Shown: positions 57,050-64,000 of the stretch, piece by piece
Numbering within the stretch: position 1 is the first letter of the stretch
How the letters are laid out: each line of letters begins with the position of its first letter
Assembly: GCF_015667585.1 (NCBI RefSeq)
Contig: NZ_JADPEG010000018.1
Span: 1 to 64,000, forward strand
DNA: 64,000 bases
From: Clostridium sp. D33t1_170424_F3
GTDB lineage: Bacteria; Bacillota; Clostridia; Oscillospirales; Acutalibacteraceae
Direction of reading: 5' to 3'
Program-made: the position numbers and the translations under genes
Notes under the pieces: generated by a model
Seen by the model: only the letters and a program-made list of their open reading frames with translations
Told to the model about the DNA's origin: nothing
Database searches by the model: none

Positions 57050-57113
57050 TTGACAAACCAAACTGTAATCTATATAATAACAGATAGAAACTGATACAAA
57101 CAAAATTACAGTT
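57050..57113 (+). promoter_or_regulatory. Thiol-redox operon promoter with Rrf2-type inverted repeat
   Basis: TTGACA (57050-57055) and TATAAT (57073-57078) are consensus with 17-bp spacing. AACTGTAAT (57061-57069) lies in the spacer and its exact inverse ATTACAGTT lies at 57105-57113. Binding by the Rrf2 protein encoded second in the operon would block the promoter (inference). Confidence 0.75.
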
Positions 57114-57127
57114 AGGGGTTGACGCGC

Positions 57128-57580
57128 TTGAAACGAAAAATTGCAGCGGGGTTTCTGTTGTGTTCCGCTGTCTTTTTAACAGCCTGCGGACAGGCAAATG
57201 AGGGAGTTCCGTTTTCTGGGAGTTCCGCTGCGGAAAGCAGCCGGGGTTCGTCGGCGGGTGCGGAAGCCTATCATAAGATCGATGCGGAAGAAGCCAAAAA
57301 AATGATGGAGGCGGGCGGTGTCACCGTGATAGACGTCCGGACGGCGGAGGAATATGCACAGGCGCATATCGAAGGCGCGGTTTTGCTTCCGGTGGAGACC
57401 ATCGGAGAAGAACAGCCGGAAGAGTTTCCCGACTCGGAATCCACAATTCTGGTCTATTGCCGTACCGGCAGGCGCAGTAAAGCGGCCTCCGACCAGTTGG
57501 CCGCGCTGGGGTATCAAAATGTCTATGACTTTGGCGGCATTGTGGATTGGCCGTATGAGACGGTTGCGGAGGAGGCGTAA
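57128..57580 (+). CDS. Rhodanese-domain lipoprotein
   Basis: 150 aa from TTG 57128. Signal with lipobox AVFLTAC, a Ser-rich spacer, then a rhodanese domain (about 50-145) with VTVIDVRTAEEYAQAHIEGA and the active-site loop VYCRTGRRSKAASD holding the catalytic Cys. Extracytoplasmic sulfur transfer or thiol relay. First gene of the redox operon; GGGG lies 9 nt upstream of the chosen start. Confidence 0.85.
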   Translation: MKRKIAAGFLLCSAVFLTACGQANEGVPFSGSSAAESSRGSSAGAEAYHKIDAEEAKKMMEAGGVTVIDVRTAEEYAQAHIEGAVLLPVETIGEEQPEEFPDSESTILVYCRTGRRSKAASDQLAALGYQNVYDFGGIVDWPYETVAEEA

Positions 57581-57583
57581 GAT

Positions 57584-58000
57584 TTGACAAGTGAGTTCGG
57601 CGTGGCGGTCCACGCGCTGGTATTTTTGAATCACAAGGGCCGGACGGTTTCCAGTGAGGAGCTTTCGCAGAATATCTGCACCAACCCTGCGCGTGTCCGC
57701 AAGATTATGGCAAAGCTCAAACGGGCGGGGCTGCTCTCCACCAAGGAAGGAGTTGACGGCGGGTATCTGTTTTCCCTGGATCCGGCGGCGGTCAGTCTCC
57801 GTACGGTCAGCGAAGCGCTGGAGGTTCAGTTTGTTACCTCCGCCTGGCGCAGCGGGGATACCGATATGAAATGCCTGATCGCCTCCGGCATGGCGGACGT
57901 TATGGACGGTATTTACAGTGATCTGGACCGGCTCTGCAAGGCGCATTTGGAACAGATTACGATTCAACAAATTGACGAGAGAATTTTCAGCAAGAAATGA
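57584..58000 (+). CDS. Rrf2-family regulator
   Basis: 138 aa. Winged HTH with VAVHALVFLNHKGRTVSSEE, NPARVRKIMAKLKRAGLLST and GVDGGYLFSLDP. Only one or two Cys (DMKCLIASG and LCKAH), so an IscR-type [2Fe-2S] site is doubtful; CymR-like thiol sensing is possible. It follows the rhodanese gene by 3 bp, before the disulfide reductase, so probably regulates this operon. TTG start. Confidence 0.88.
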   Translation: MTSEFGVAVHALVFLNHKGRTVSSEELSQNICTNPARVRKIMAKLKRAGLLSTKEGVDGGYLFSLDPAAVSLRTVSEALEVQFVTSAWRSGDTDMKCLIASGMADVMDGIYSDLDRLCKAHLEQITIQQIDERIFSKK

Positions 58001-58012
58001 AAGGGGTGTCTT

Positions 58013-59386
58013 ATGATGAAAAAGATAGATGCGGCAATCATTGGATTTGGCAAAGGCGGCAAAACGCTGGCCGGCGCGTTGGCAGCGGCGGGGAAACAGG
58101 TGGCGGTGGTGGAACGCTCCGATCAAATGTACGGCGGCACCTGCATTAATGTGGGCTGCATTCCCACCAAATCGCTGGTACATAGCGCCGAGGCTTCTGA
58201 TGCGCAGGGCGGCACATTTGAGGAAAAATCCGCGCGCTATGCGGCGGCGATTGCAGAAAAGCGGCGCTTGACCGGCATGCTGCGCAAAAAGAACTTTGAT
58301 AAATTGAACGACCTGCCCAATGTAGACGTCATGCATGGGACCGCCTCTTTTACCGGCCCGCATACATTATCCGTACAGACGGCGGAAGGCAGGGAAGAAA
58401 TAGAAGCGGAACAGATTTTTATTAACACGGGCGCAAGGCCGTTTATTCCGCCGATTCCCGGCCTGCAGGAAAGCGCGCACATGTACGTGAGCGAGTCGCT
58501 GATGGATTTGGAAACGCTGCCGAAAAAGCTCGTCATCATCGGCGGCGGGTACATTGGCATGGAGTTTGCTTCTATTTACGCCAATTTCGGCTCCTCCGTC
58601 ACGGTGATCCAGGACGGCCCGGTTTTTCTGCCGCGTGAGGACGAAGAGATTGCCCGGGAGGTTCTCAAAAGCCTGACGGACCGCGGGATGCGGGTCCTGC
58701 CGTCCGCACAGGTCGCTTCTGTACGGGATCAGGGGGATCGTGCGGTTCTTTCCGTGCAGACGGAAACAGGCGCGGAGGATCTGGAGGCGGACGCCATCCT
58801 GGTGGCGACGGGCCGCCATCCCAATCTGGAGGATTTGCATCCGGAGGCCGCGGGGGTGGAGCTGACCCAGCGCGGCGCTGTCCAAACGGACCAGTTCCTG
58901 CGCACGACGGTTCCGCACATCTGGGCGATGGGCGACGTGGCGGGCGGTTTGCAATTTACCTATATTTCACTGGACGATTTCCGGATCGTGAAATCCCAGC
59001 TCCTGGGAGACGGAAGCCGCAGCACGAAAAACCGCGGCGCGGTCCCCTACAGCGTCTTTCTGGACCCGCCGTTCTCCCGCGTGGGTCTGAGTGAGAGAGA
59101 GGCGAGGGAGCAGGGGTATGATGTAAAAATTGCCAAGTTGCCGGTGGCGGCGATTCCAAAGGCACAGGTGCTCCGCAAGACCACAGGGCTGCTGAAAGTC
59201 GTGATCGACGCAAAGACCAACCAAATTTTGGGCGCGCATCTGTTTTGCGAGGAATCCCACGAGGTCATCAATTTAATCAAGCTGGCAATTGACGCGAAGC
59301 TGCCTTATACGGTTCTGCGCGACAGCATTTACACCCATCCGACCATGAGCGAGTCGCTGAACGATTTGTTCGCGTCCGTTCAATAA
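58013..59386 (+). CDS. Pyridine nucleotide-disulfide oxidoreductase, RclA/MerA-like
   Basis: 457 aa. FAD site AAIIGFGKGGKTLAGALAAA, redox pair GGTCINVGCIPTKSLVHSAE (Cys-x4-Cys), NAD(P) site KLVIIGGGYIGMEFASIYAN and C-terminal dimer part HLFCEESHEVINLIKLAIDA with YTHPTMSES. The CIPTKSLVHSAE context fits RclA-like reactive-chlorine reductases as well as mercuric reductase cores. No MerA metal-binding head. Likely electron supply for the thioredoxin and CcdA fusion downstream. Confidence 0.88.
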   Translation: MMKKIDAAIIGFGKGGKTLAGALAAAGKQVAVVERSDQMYGGTCINVGCIPTKSLVHSAEASDAQGGTFEEKSARYAAAIAEKRRLTGMLRKKNFDKLNDLPNVDVMHGTASFTGPHTLSVQTAEGREEIEAEQIFINTGARPFIPPIPGLQESAHMYVSESLMDLETLPKKLVIIGGGYIGMEFASIYANFGSSVTVIQDGPVFLPREDEEIAREVLKSLTDRGMRVLPSAQVASVRDQGDRAVLSVQTETGAEDLEADAILVATGRHPNLEDLHPEAAGVELTQRGAVQTDQFLRTTVPHIWAMGDVAGGLQFTYISLDDFRIVKSQLLGDGSRSTKNRGAVPYSVFLDPPFSRVGLSEREAREQGYDVKIAKLPVAAIPKAQVLRKTTGLLKVVIDAKTNQILGAHLFCEESHEVINLIKLAIDAKLPYTVLRDSIYTHPTMSESLNDLFASVQ

Positions 59387-59416
59387 AAACCTGAATCCAA
59401 AATAAAGGAGGTCCTT

Positions 59417-60733
59417 ATGGGCTTTTCAGTTGAAACAAGTATTTCTGCGCTTACCGTTTTTTTACAGGGTATTGTGAGCTTTTTCTCCCCGTGCGTGCTG
59501 CCCCTGGTGCCGCTGTACATCGGGTATTTGGCGGGCGGCACCAAAACGATCGATGAACACGGCGCGATTCAATACCAGCGCAAAAAGGTGATGCTGAATA
59601 CACTGTTCTTTGTCATCGGCGTCAGTTTTGCCTTTTTTCTTCTGGGGTTCGGCTTTACCACGGTGGGCCGGTTCTTCAGCGGGCAGAAGATGCTGTTGGC
59701 CCGCATCGGCGGCGTAATCGTCATCCTGTTCGGCCTGTTCCAGCTGGGGCTGTTCGGTTCCCGCTCGCTGGGACAGGAGCACCGGCTGCCGTTCCGGCTG
59801 AACAAGCTGGCAATGAACCCGTTGGTCGCGCTGCTGCTGGGCTTTACGTTCAGCTTTGCGTGGACGCCCTGCGTCGGCCCCGCCCTGGCGAGTGTATTGC
59901 TGATGGCGACCTCCGCGGCTTCCTCCGCGACGGGATTTATCCTGATCGGCGTATATACCCTTGGCTTTGTGCTGCCGTTCCTGGCGGTGGGACTGTTTAC
60001 CAGCACACTGCTGGACTTCTTCAAGAAGCATCAGCAGGTGGTCAAGTACACGGTCAAGGTCGGCGGCGTGCTGATGGTCCTGATGGGCGTGATGATGCTG
60101 ACCGGCTGGATGAACGGCATCACCGGTTACCTCTCCAGCTTTGGCGCGGGCCAGCCGGCTTCGTCGGGAGCAGCTGTAAGCGAGCCGTATGAGACGCCGT
60201 CTAGCTCCGCATCTTCCAGCGAGCCGGATGCGCCGTCTTCCAGTGAAGCGGGGGGCAGCGGAGACCCGGATAAAATCCCGGCGCCCGATTTTACCCTGAC
60301 CGATCAGTTTGGCAATACGCACACGCTTTCGGATTACAAGGGAAAGACGGTGTTCCTCAACTTCTGGGCGACCTGGTGCGGCCCCTGTCAGCAGGAGATG
60401 CCGGATATCCAGAAGATGTATGAAGAGCACAATAAGAATGAGGACGATCTGGTGGTGCTGGGCGTTGCAAACCCCAAAACGGATACGAATCCCAACAATG
60501 CGGACGTGTCCGAAGAAGAAGTCAAGCAGTTTTTGGATGAAAACGGCTACACATATCCGGTGGCAATGGATACAACCGGCGAATTCTTCGCAGAATATGG
60601 AGTGACCGCATTCCCGACCACCTTTATGATCGACAAGGACGGCAATGTGTTCGGCTATGTGACCGGCACCTTGACCGAAGATATGATGAAGAGCATTGTC
60701 CGCCAGACGATGGAGGGCAAGCGGGACAATTAA
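59417..60733 (+). CDS. CcdA (DsbD-like) fused to a TlpA/ResA-type thioredoxin domain
   Basis: 438 aa. Residues about 1-230 hold six to seven membrane segments of CcdA with SFFSPCVLPLVPLYIGYLAG and FSFAWTPCVGPALASVLLMA, the Cys pair that carries reducing power across the membrane. A Ser/Pro linker (about 245-285) leads to an extracytoplasmic thioredoxin-like domain (290-438) with FLNFWATWCGPCQQEMPDIQ and TAFPTTFMID. It moves electrons from cytosolic thioredoxin (next gene) to outside thiols. Start follows AAAGGAGG. Confidence 0.93.
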   Translation: MGFSVETSISALTVFLQGIVSFFSPCVLPLVPLYIGYLAGGTKTIDEHGAIQYQRKKVMLNTLFFVIGVSFAFFLLGFGFTTVGRFFSGQKMLLARIGGVIVILFGLFQLGLFGSRSLGQEHRLPFRLNKLAMNPLVALLLGFTFSFAWTPCVGPALASVLLMATSAASSATGFILIGVYTLGFVLPFLAVGLFTSTLLDFFKKHQQVVKYTVKVGGVLMVLMGVMMLTGWMNGITGYLSSFGAGQPASSGAAVSEPYETPSSSASSSEPDAPSSSEAGGSGDPDKIPAPDFTLTDQFGNTHTLSDYKGKTVFLNFWATWCGPCQQEMPDIQKMYEEHNKNEDDLVVLGVANPKTDTNPNNADVSEEEVKQFLDENGYTYPVAMDTTGEFFAEYGVTAFPTTFMIDKDGNVFGYVTGTLTEDMMKSIVRQTMEGKRDN

Positions 60734-60764
60734 AAACAGACGGAAGTTACAGGAGGAAATTAAA

Positions 60765-61082
60765 ATGGCAGTTGTAGAATTAACCAAAGAAAATTTCAGC
60801 GAAGAGGCCCTGCAGGCGAAGGGAAAGGTTTTGATTGACTTTTGGGCGACCTGGTGCGGCCCGTGCCGCATGCTCTCCCCGGTGGTGGATGAGATCGCGG
60901 AAGAAGGCCACGAGGGCCTCAAGGTCTGCAAGGTCAACATCGACGAACAGCCGGAGCTGGCGCAGCAGTATCAGGTGATGAGCATCCCGACATTGCTTGT
61001 GCTCAAGGACGGCGTCGAGGCGGCTTCCTCTGTGGGAACCAAACCGAAGGCCAAAATCTTAAAAATGATTGAAGAAGCATAA
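60765..61082 (+). CDS. trxA: Thioredoxin
   Basis: 105 aa, classical thioredoxin: VLIDFWATWCGPCRMLSPVV with the WCGPC active site and MSIPTLLVLKDG with the cis-Pro. ATG 60765 follows ACAGGAGG; the longer frame is a shadow of the previous gene. Electron donor to CcdA and probably to MsrAB downstream. Confidence 0.97.
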   Translation: MAVVELTKENFSEEALQAKGKVLIDFWATWCGPCRMLSPVVDEIAEEGHEGLKVCKVNIDEQPELAQQYQVMSIPTLLVLKDGVEAASSVGTKPKAKILKMIEEA

Positions 61083-61304
61083 TGTAGAAACAGTGGTTGA
61101 ATCATCCTGCGTGTTTTGCATAAAAAGGAACGGGATAGAAACGGCTCCCCCATCAAAGGGGGAGCCGTCCGGCTATTCTGCGTTAACAGATATTACAAAT
61201 GCTGTGCTATTTGATTTGGCTGATCGAATACAGCTTCTTTTCCGTTTGGTGATAATATTGCCTGGGACGGGAACGATAAATACCAGTGGAAAGGATGGTG
61301 CGCG
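61083..61304. other. Gap with CCCCC/GGGGG palindrome
   Basis: ACGGCTCCCCC-atcaaa-GGGGGAGCCGT (about 61139-61169) is a perfect 11-bp stem without a T tract. TTGCATAAAAA precedes it, as on the inverse strand of the 50-kb element. No gene seen. Confidence 0.6.
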
Positions 61305-62267
61305 ATGCGTTTAAAGGAAATCTATTATGCGGGCGGCTGCTTTTGGGGCGTGGCGGAATATTTTTCCCGCATTCCCGGCGTGATGGAGACGGAAGCGGGC
61401 TACGCCAACGGGGAAACAGAGAATCCGGGCTATGAAGACGTATGCCGGGGCGATACCGGCCACGCAGAAACCGTGCGCGTGCGGTACGACCCGGAAGTTG
61501 TCTCGCTGGAAATCCTGACCGACCGGTTTTTCCAGATCATCGACCCTACCAGCCGCAATCGGCAGGGAAACGACGTGGGAACGCAGTACCGGACGGGAAT
61601 CTATTACGCGGACCAATCCGACCGGCCTGTTCTGAAACAGGTGATGGACCGCGTGCGCGCCGTGCAGAGCAGGCCGATGGAGACGGAGCTGCAGCCCTTG
61701 CGGCGCTTTTATCCGGCGGAAGCGTACCACCAGGCGTATCTGCAAAAGCATCCGGGCGGCTATTGCCACGTTGACTTCAACAGCCTGCGCGACCTGGAGG
61801 TGCGGGACGGCCGGGTTGCCCTGCGCGCGTACCGGAAGCCCTCTGACGAGGAGCTGCGCAGGCGCTTGAAGCCGGAACAATACGAGGTGACGCAGTGCGC
61901 GGCGACGGAACGTCCCTTTACCGGCGCGTACTGGGACTTGCAGGAACCGGGGCTCTATGTGGATGTGACGACGGGGGAGCCGCTGTTTTCGTCCGCGGAT
62001 AAATATGATGCGGGCTGCGGCTGGCCCAGCTTTACCCGCCCGGTGAACGGCGACGCGGTGCGGGAACGCCCGGATGTCAGCCACGGGATGCGCCGCATCG
62101 AGGTGAAGAGCCGAATGGGGGACGCCCACCTGGGGCACGTGTTTCCGGACGGCCCGCGGGAGAGCGGCGGTTTGCGATATTGCATCAACAGCGCGGCGTT
62201 GCGGTTTATCCCCTATGACCGGTTGGAGGAAGAGGGCTACGGCGCTTACAAAGAGCGGATCAAATAA
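61305..62267 (+). CDS. msrAB: Fused methionine sulfoxide reductase MsrA-MsrB
   Basis: 320 aa. MsrA part (about 1-155): [20 protein letters not shown] with catalytic Cys and [10 protein letters not shown]. MsrB part (about 180-315): [20 protein letters not shown] and [20 protein letters not shown] with catalytic Cys. It lacks zinc CxxC pairs, as in other MsrA/B fusions. No signal peptide, so cytosolic. Separate from the redox operon by 222 bp but functionally fits. Confidence 0.95.
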   Translation: MRLKEIYYAGGCFWGVAEYFSRIPGVMETEAGYANGETENPGYEDVCRGDTGHAETVRVRYDPEVVSLEILTDRFFQIIDPTSRNRQGNDVGTQYRTGIYYADQSDRPVLKQVMDRVRAVQSRPMETELQPLRRFYPAEAYHQAYLQKHPGGYCHVDFNSLRDLEVRDGRVALRAYRKPSDEELRRRLKPEQYEVTQCAATERPFTGAYWDLQEPGLYVDVTTGEPLFSSADKYDAGCGWPSFTRPVNGDAVRERPDVSHGMRRIEVKSRMGDAHLGHVFPDGPRESGGLRYCINSAALRFIPYDRLEEEGYGAYKERIK

Positions 62268-62276
62268 AACGATAAC

Positions 62277-62318
62277 AAAGAAGGACGGTCCCGTTGTGCG
62301 GCGGGACCGTCCTTCTTT
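62277..62318. terminator. Bidirectional terminator after msrAB
   Basis: AAGAAGGACGGTCCCG pairs perfectly with CGGGACCGTCCTTCTT, flanked by T on the plus strand. It faces the convergent glycyl-radical activase gene. Confidence 0.92.
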
Positions 62319-62325
62319 TTTGCGT

Positions 62326-63219
62326 TCAGAAATAACAGTGGAACCCGTTTTCCAGAAAAACCGTTTGATAGTCCTGCAAATCGGACTCGTGCAGCGCCTT
62401 TGCGTCGTGTAACCGATACAGCTTGCTGAGAAAGTCGTATTTCTTTTCCCCGAATTGATGAAACGGCAGCAGGTTGACGTCTTTTGCGCCGAGCGTTTTC
62501 AAATGCGCGCAAAATCCGGCGGCGTCCTCCAACGTATCGTTAAAACCGGGGATGACCGGGATCCGGACGATCACCTGCTTGCCTGCGCCGATAGCGGCCT
62601 TCAGGTTTCGGGCAATCAAATCGTTTGGGACGCCGGTGGCCTCTTTGTGCTTTTCGCTGTCATAATGCTTGCAGTCGAACAGATATAAATCAAGAAACGG
62701 CAGCAGGCGGGCAAAGGTTTCCTCCGGCGCGAAGCCGGTGGTTTCCACAGCGGTGTGCAGACCGTGTTCTTTCAGCGCTTGCAGCAGCTCCGCCGCAAAA
62801 TCCGGCTGGGCCAGCGGTTCTCCGCCGGAAAGGGTGACTCCGCCGCCGGATTCCTCGTAAAAGTCCCGGTCCTGCACGCATGTGCGCACGACTTCCTCCA
62901 CGGTATACGGCTTGCCCTCCAGCGTCAGCGCCCTTTGCGGGCATTCCTGCACACAGCGTTCGCACCCGGTGCAGGCGGGCGTGCTGAACAGGCGGCCGTC
63001 CCGCCGTGTAACCGCCGCTGCCGGGCAGGCTTCCATACAGTGTCCGCAGTGGATGCACTTTGCAGCATCCCAAAGCAGCTGCGGCCGCGCGCTTTGGGAC
63101 TCCGGGTTGGAGCACCAGTAGCAGTGCAGCGGGCAGCCCTTGAAAAAGACCGTGGTGCGGATACCCGGACCGTCGTTGGTGCTGAACTTCTGAATATTGA
63201 AAAGGAAACCCTGCGTCAT
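62326..63219 (-). CDS. Glycyl-radical enzyme activating protein
   Basis: 297 aa. Radical-SAM CxxxCxxC motif in FFKGCPLHCYWCSNPES, then two ferredoxin-type clusters CIHCGHCMEACP and CTGCERCVQECP as in PflC/CutD-type activases, and GEPLAQPDF of the SAM site. It installs the glycyl radical in a pyruvate-formate-lyase-like partner. No such partner is in the window: it may lie beyond the right edge. It diverges from the DeoR gene by 179 bp. Confidence 0.92.
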   Translation of the reverse strand: MTQGFLFNIQKFSTNDGPGIRTTVFFKGCPLHCYWCSNPESQSARPQLLWDAAKCIHCGHCMEACPAAAVTRRDGRLFSTPACTGCERCVQECPQRALTLEGKPYTVEEVVRTCVQDRDFYEESGGGVTLSGGEPLAQPDFAAELLQALKEHGLHTAVETTGFAPEETFARLLPFLDLYLFDCKHYDSEKHKEATGVPNDLIARNLKAAIGAGKQVIVRIPVIPGFNDTLEDAAGFCAHLKTLGAKDVNLLPFHQFGEKKYDFLSKLYRLHDAKALHESDLQDYQTVFLENGFHCYF

Positions 63220-63337
63220 ATCGATCGCTCCTTTGTTGTTTGCATCTTTCTATAATCCTATCGTATCACAAAATCGCTGATTTGCAAGCAAAATATTGTA
63301 TTTAAAATAAATTTTACTTTCATTCGTAAGTTTATAG

Positions 63338-63365
63338 TTGACAAATGAATATTTTGTGCTATACT
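63338..63365 (+). promoter_or_regulatory. Promoter of the DeoR-type gene
   Basis: TTGACA (63338-63343) and TATACT (63360-63365), 16 bp apart, about 30 bp before the start. Confidence 0.7.
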
Positions 63366-63398
63366 GATATTGTAAAGAAAAGGAAGTGGGGTGGAACC

Positions 63399-64000
63399 AT
63401 GACGGGCAGGCATACCAGGATACTGGAGCTTTTAACAGAGCGGCAGAAAATGGAGGTTGCGCAGCTCGCGGAGCTGCTGGGTGTCTCCCAGGTGACGGTG
63501 CGCAAGGACCTGGATCAGCTGGAGGCGAAGGGGCTGGTCAGGCGGGTGCACGGCTGCGCGGTCATCGGTTCCAGCGACGACCTGAACAACCGGCTGGCGT
63601 ATCATTACGACAGCAAAAAGAAGATCGCCCAGGCCGCGGCAGCGGACGTGCGGGACGGGGAAACGGTGATGATTGAGTCCGGCTCCTGTTGCGCGCTGCT
63701 GGCGGAGGAACTGGCAAGCAAAAAACGGGATATTACGATCGTCACCAATTCCGCGTTTATCGCCGGTTATATCCGCACCGCGCCGCATGCGCGCGTGATC
63801 CTGCTAGGCGGCGAGTACCAGCCGGAAGCGCAGGTGCTGGTTGGTCCGATTGCCCGGAAATGCGCGCAGGAGTTCTTTGTCGATAAGCTGTTCATTGGAA
63901 CAGACGGCTTTCATAAACAGAGCGGTTTTACCGCGGGGAACCTGATGCGCGCGGAGACGGTCCGGGCCATGGCCGAGCAGGCCGGCCAGGTGACAATTCT
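63399..64000 (+). CDS. DeoR/GlpR-family regulator (3' end beyond the window)
   Basis: At least 200 codons; the 3' end is cut by the window edge. The HTH is RHTRILELLTERQKMEVAQL, GVSQVTVRKDLDQLEAKGL and RRVHGCAVIG (typical DeoR box). The sugar-phosphate sensor part begins with MIESGSCCALLAEELASKKR, VTNSAFIAGYI and LFIGTDGF. Usually represses sugar catabolism genes. ATG 63399 follows AAAAGGAAGTGGGG. It probably regulates itself and genes to the right, perhaps also the activase. Confidence 0.92.
   Translation, partial: MTGRHTRILELLTERQKMEVAQLAELLGVSQVTVRKDLDQLEAKGLVRRVHGCAVIGSSDDLNNRLAYHYDSKKKIAQAAAADVRDGETVMIESGSCCALLAEELASKKRDITIVTNSAFIAGYIRTAPHARVILLGGEYQPEAQVLVGPIARKCAQEFFVDKLFIGTDGFHKQSGFTAGNLMRAETVRAMAEQAGQVTI

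Overview
The window reads as chromosome of a low-G+C-lineage (Firmicutes) anaerobic gut bacterium with a fairly G+C-rich genome, most likely Oscillospirales/Oscillospiraceae. The reasons are strong GGAGG ribosome sites, frequent TTG/GTG starts, the Bacillus-like order glmU-prs-pth-mfd, pyruvate phosphate dikinase, a glycyl-radical activase, Mn-catalase, ThiT under a TPP riboswitch, and FIVAR-containing secreted glycosidases. The species cannot be named from the sequence alone.

Layout. 0.1-4 kb: a 1276-aa secreted GH63-like glycosidase. 4.2-6 kb: a beta-propeller-like protein preceded by six tandem 90-bp repeats rich in hairpins. 6-7 kb: thiT with its TPP riboswitch. 7-9 kb: a lipoprotein, a membrane protein and a frameshifted SLOG-type gene. 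9.1-11.5 kb: an A+T-rich accessory patch with a duplicated HTH-regulator module, a cytidine-deaminase-like protein and oriT-like palindromes. 11.5-13 kb: four small membrane proteins behind an 18-codon leader ORF. 13.2-19.6 kb: the housekeeping block mfd, pth, prs and a glmU that has lost its acetyltransferase half. 20-22.6 kb: ppdK.

23.6-32.4 kb is a cell-surface locus: a TasA/camelysin-like adhesin with MucBP-like and GLUG repeats, tRNA-Arg, a PrsA/SurA-like lipoprotein foldase, and a 1394-aa beta-helix protein. The last one shares its Ig-like, FIVAR and C-terminal domains with the GH63 protein at the left end. The common terminal ~88-residue domain is the best candidate for something undescribed. 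32.5-42.7 kb holds a decayed alpha/beta hydrolase, PhzF, CPBP protease, YoaP-like acetyltransferase, an MBL / DUF5131 / AraC-GNAT / HelD run, and an MFS exporter apparently controlled by a leader peptide and an attenuator.

42.7-56 kb carries SOD, a small Cys-rich protein diverging from an HTH gene over three operator-like palindromes, an AraC / EamA / DUF2000 operon, Mn-catalase, AEC and MATE transporters, a membrane-bound MutS-like ATPase, a TPR glycosyltransferase, AlkD / DUF1848, an acetyltransferase, a HAD phosphatase and tRNA-Thr/tRNA-Tyr. A lone barstar gene follows. 57-62.3 kb is a thiol-redox operon (rhodanese lipoprotein, Rrf2 regulator, RclA-like disulfide reductase, CcdA-thioredoxin fusion, thioredoxin, then MsrAB). 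The window ends with a glycyl-radical activase diverging from a DeoR regulator that runs off the edge.

All function names come from motif recognition by eye. Residue positions are approximate, and no database search was possible.
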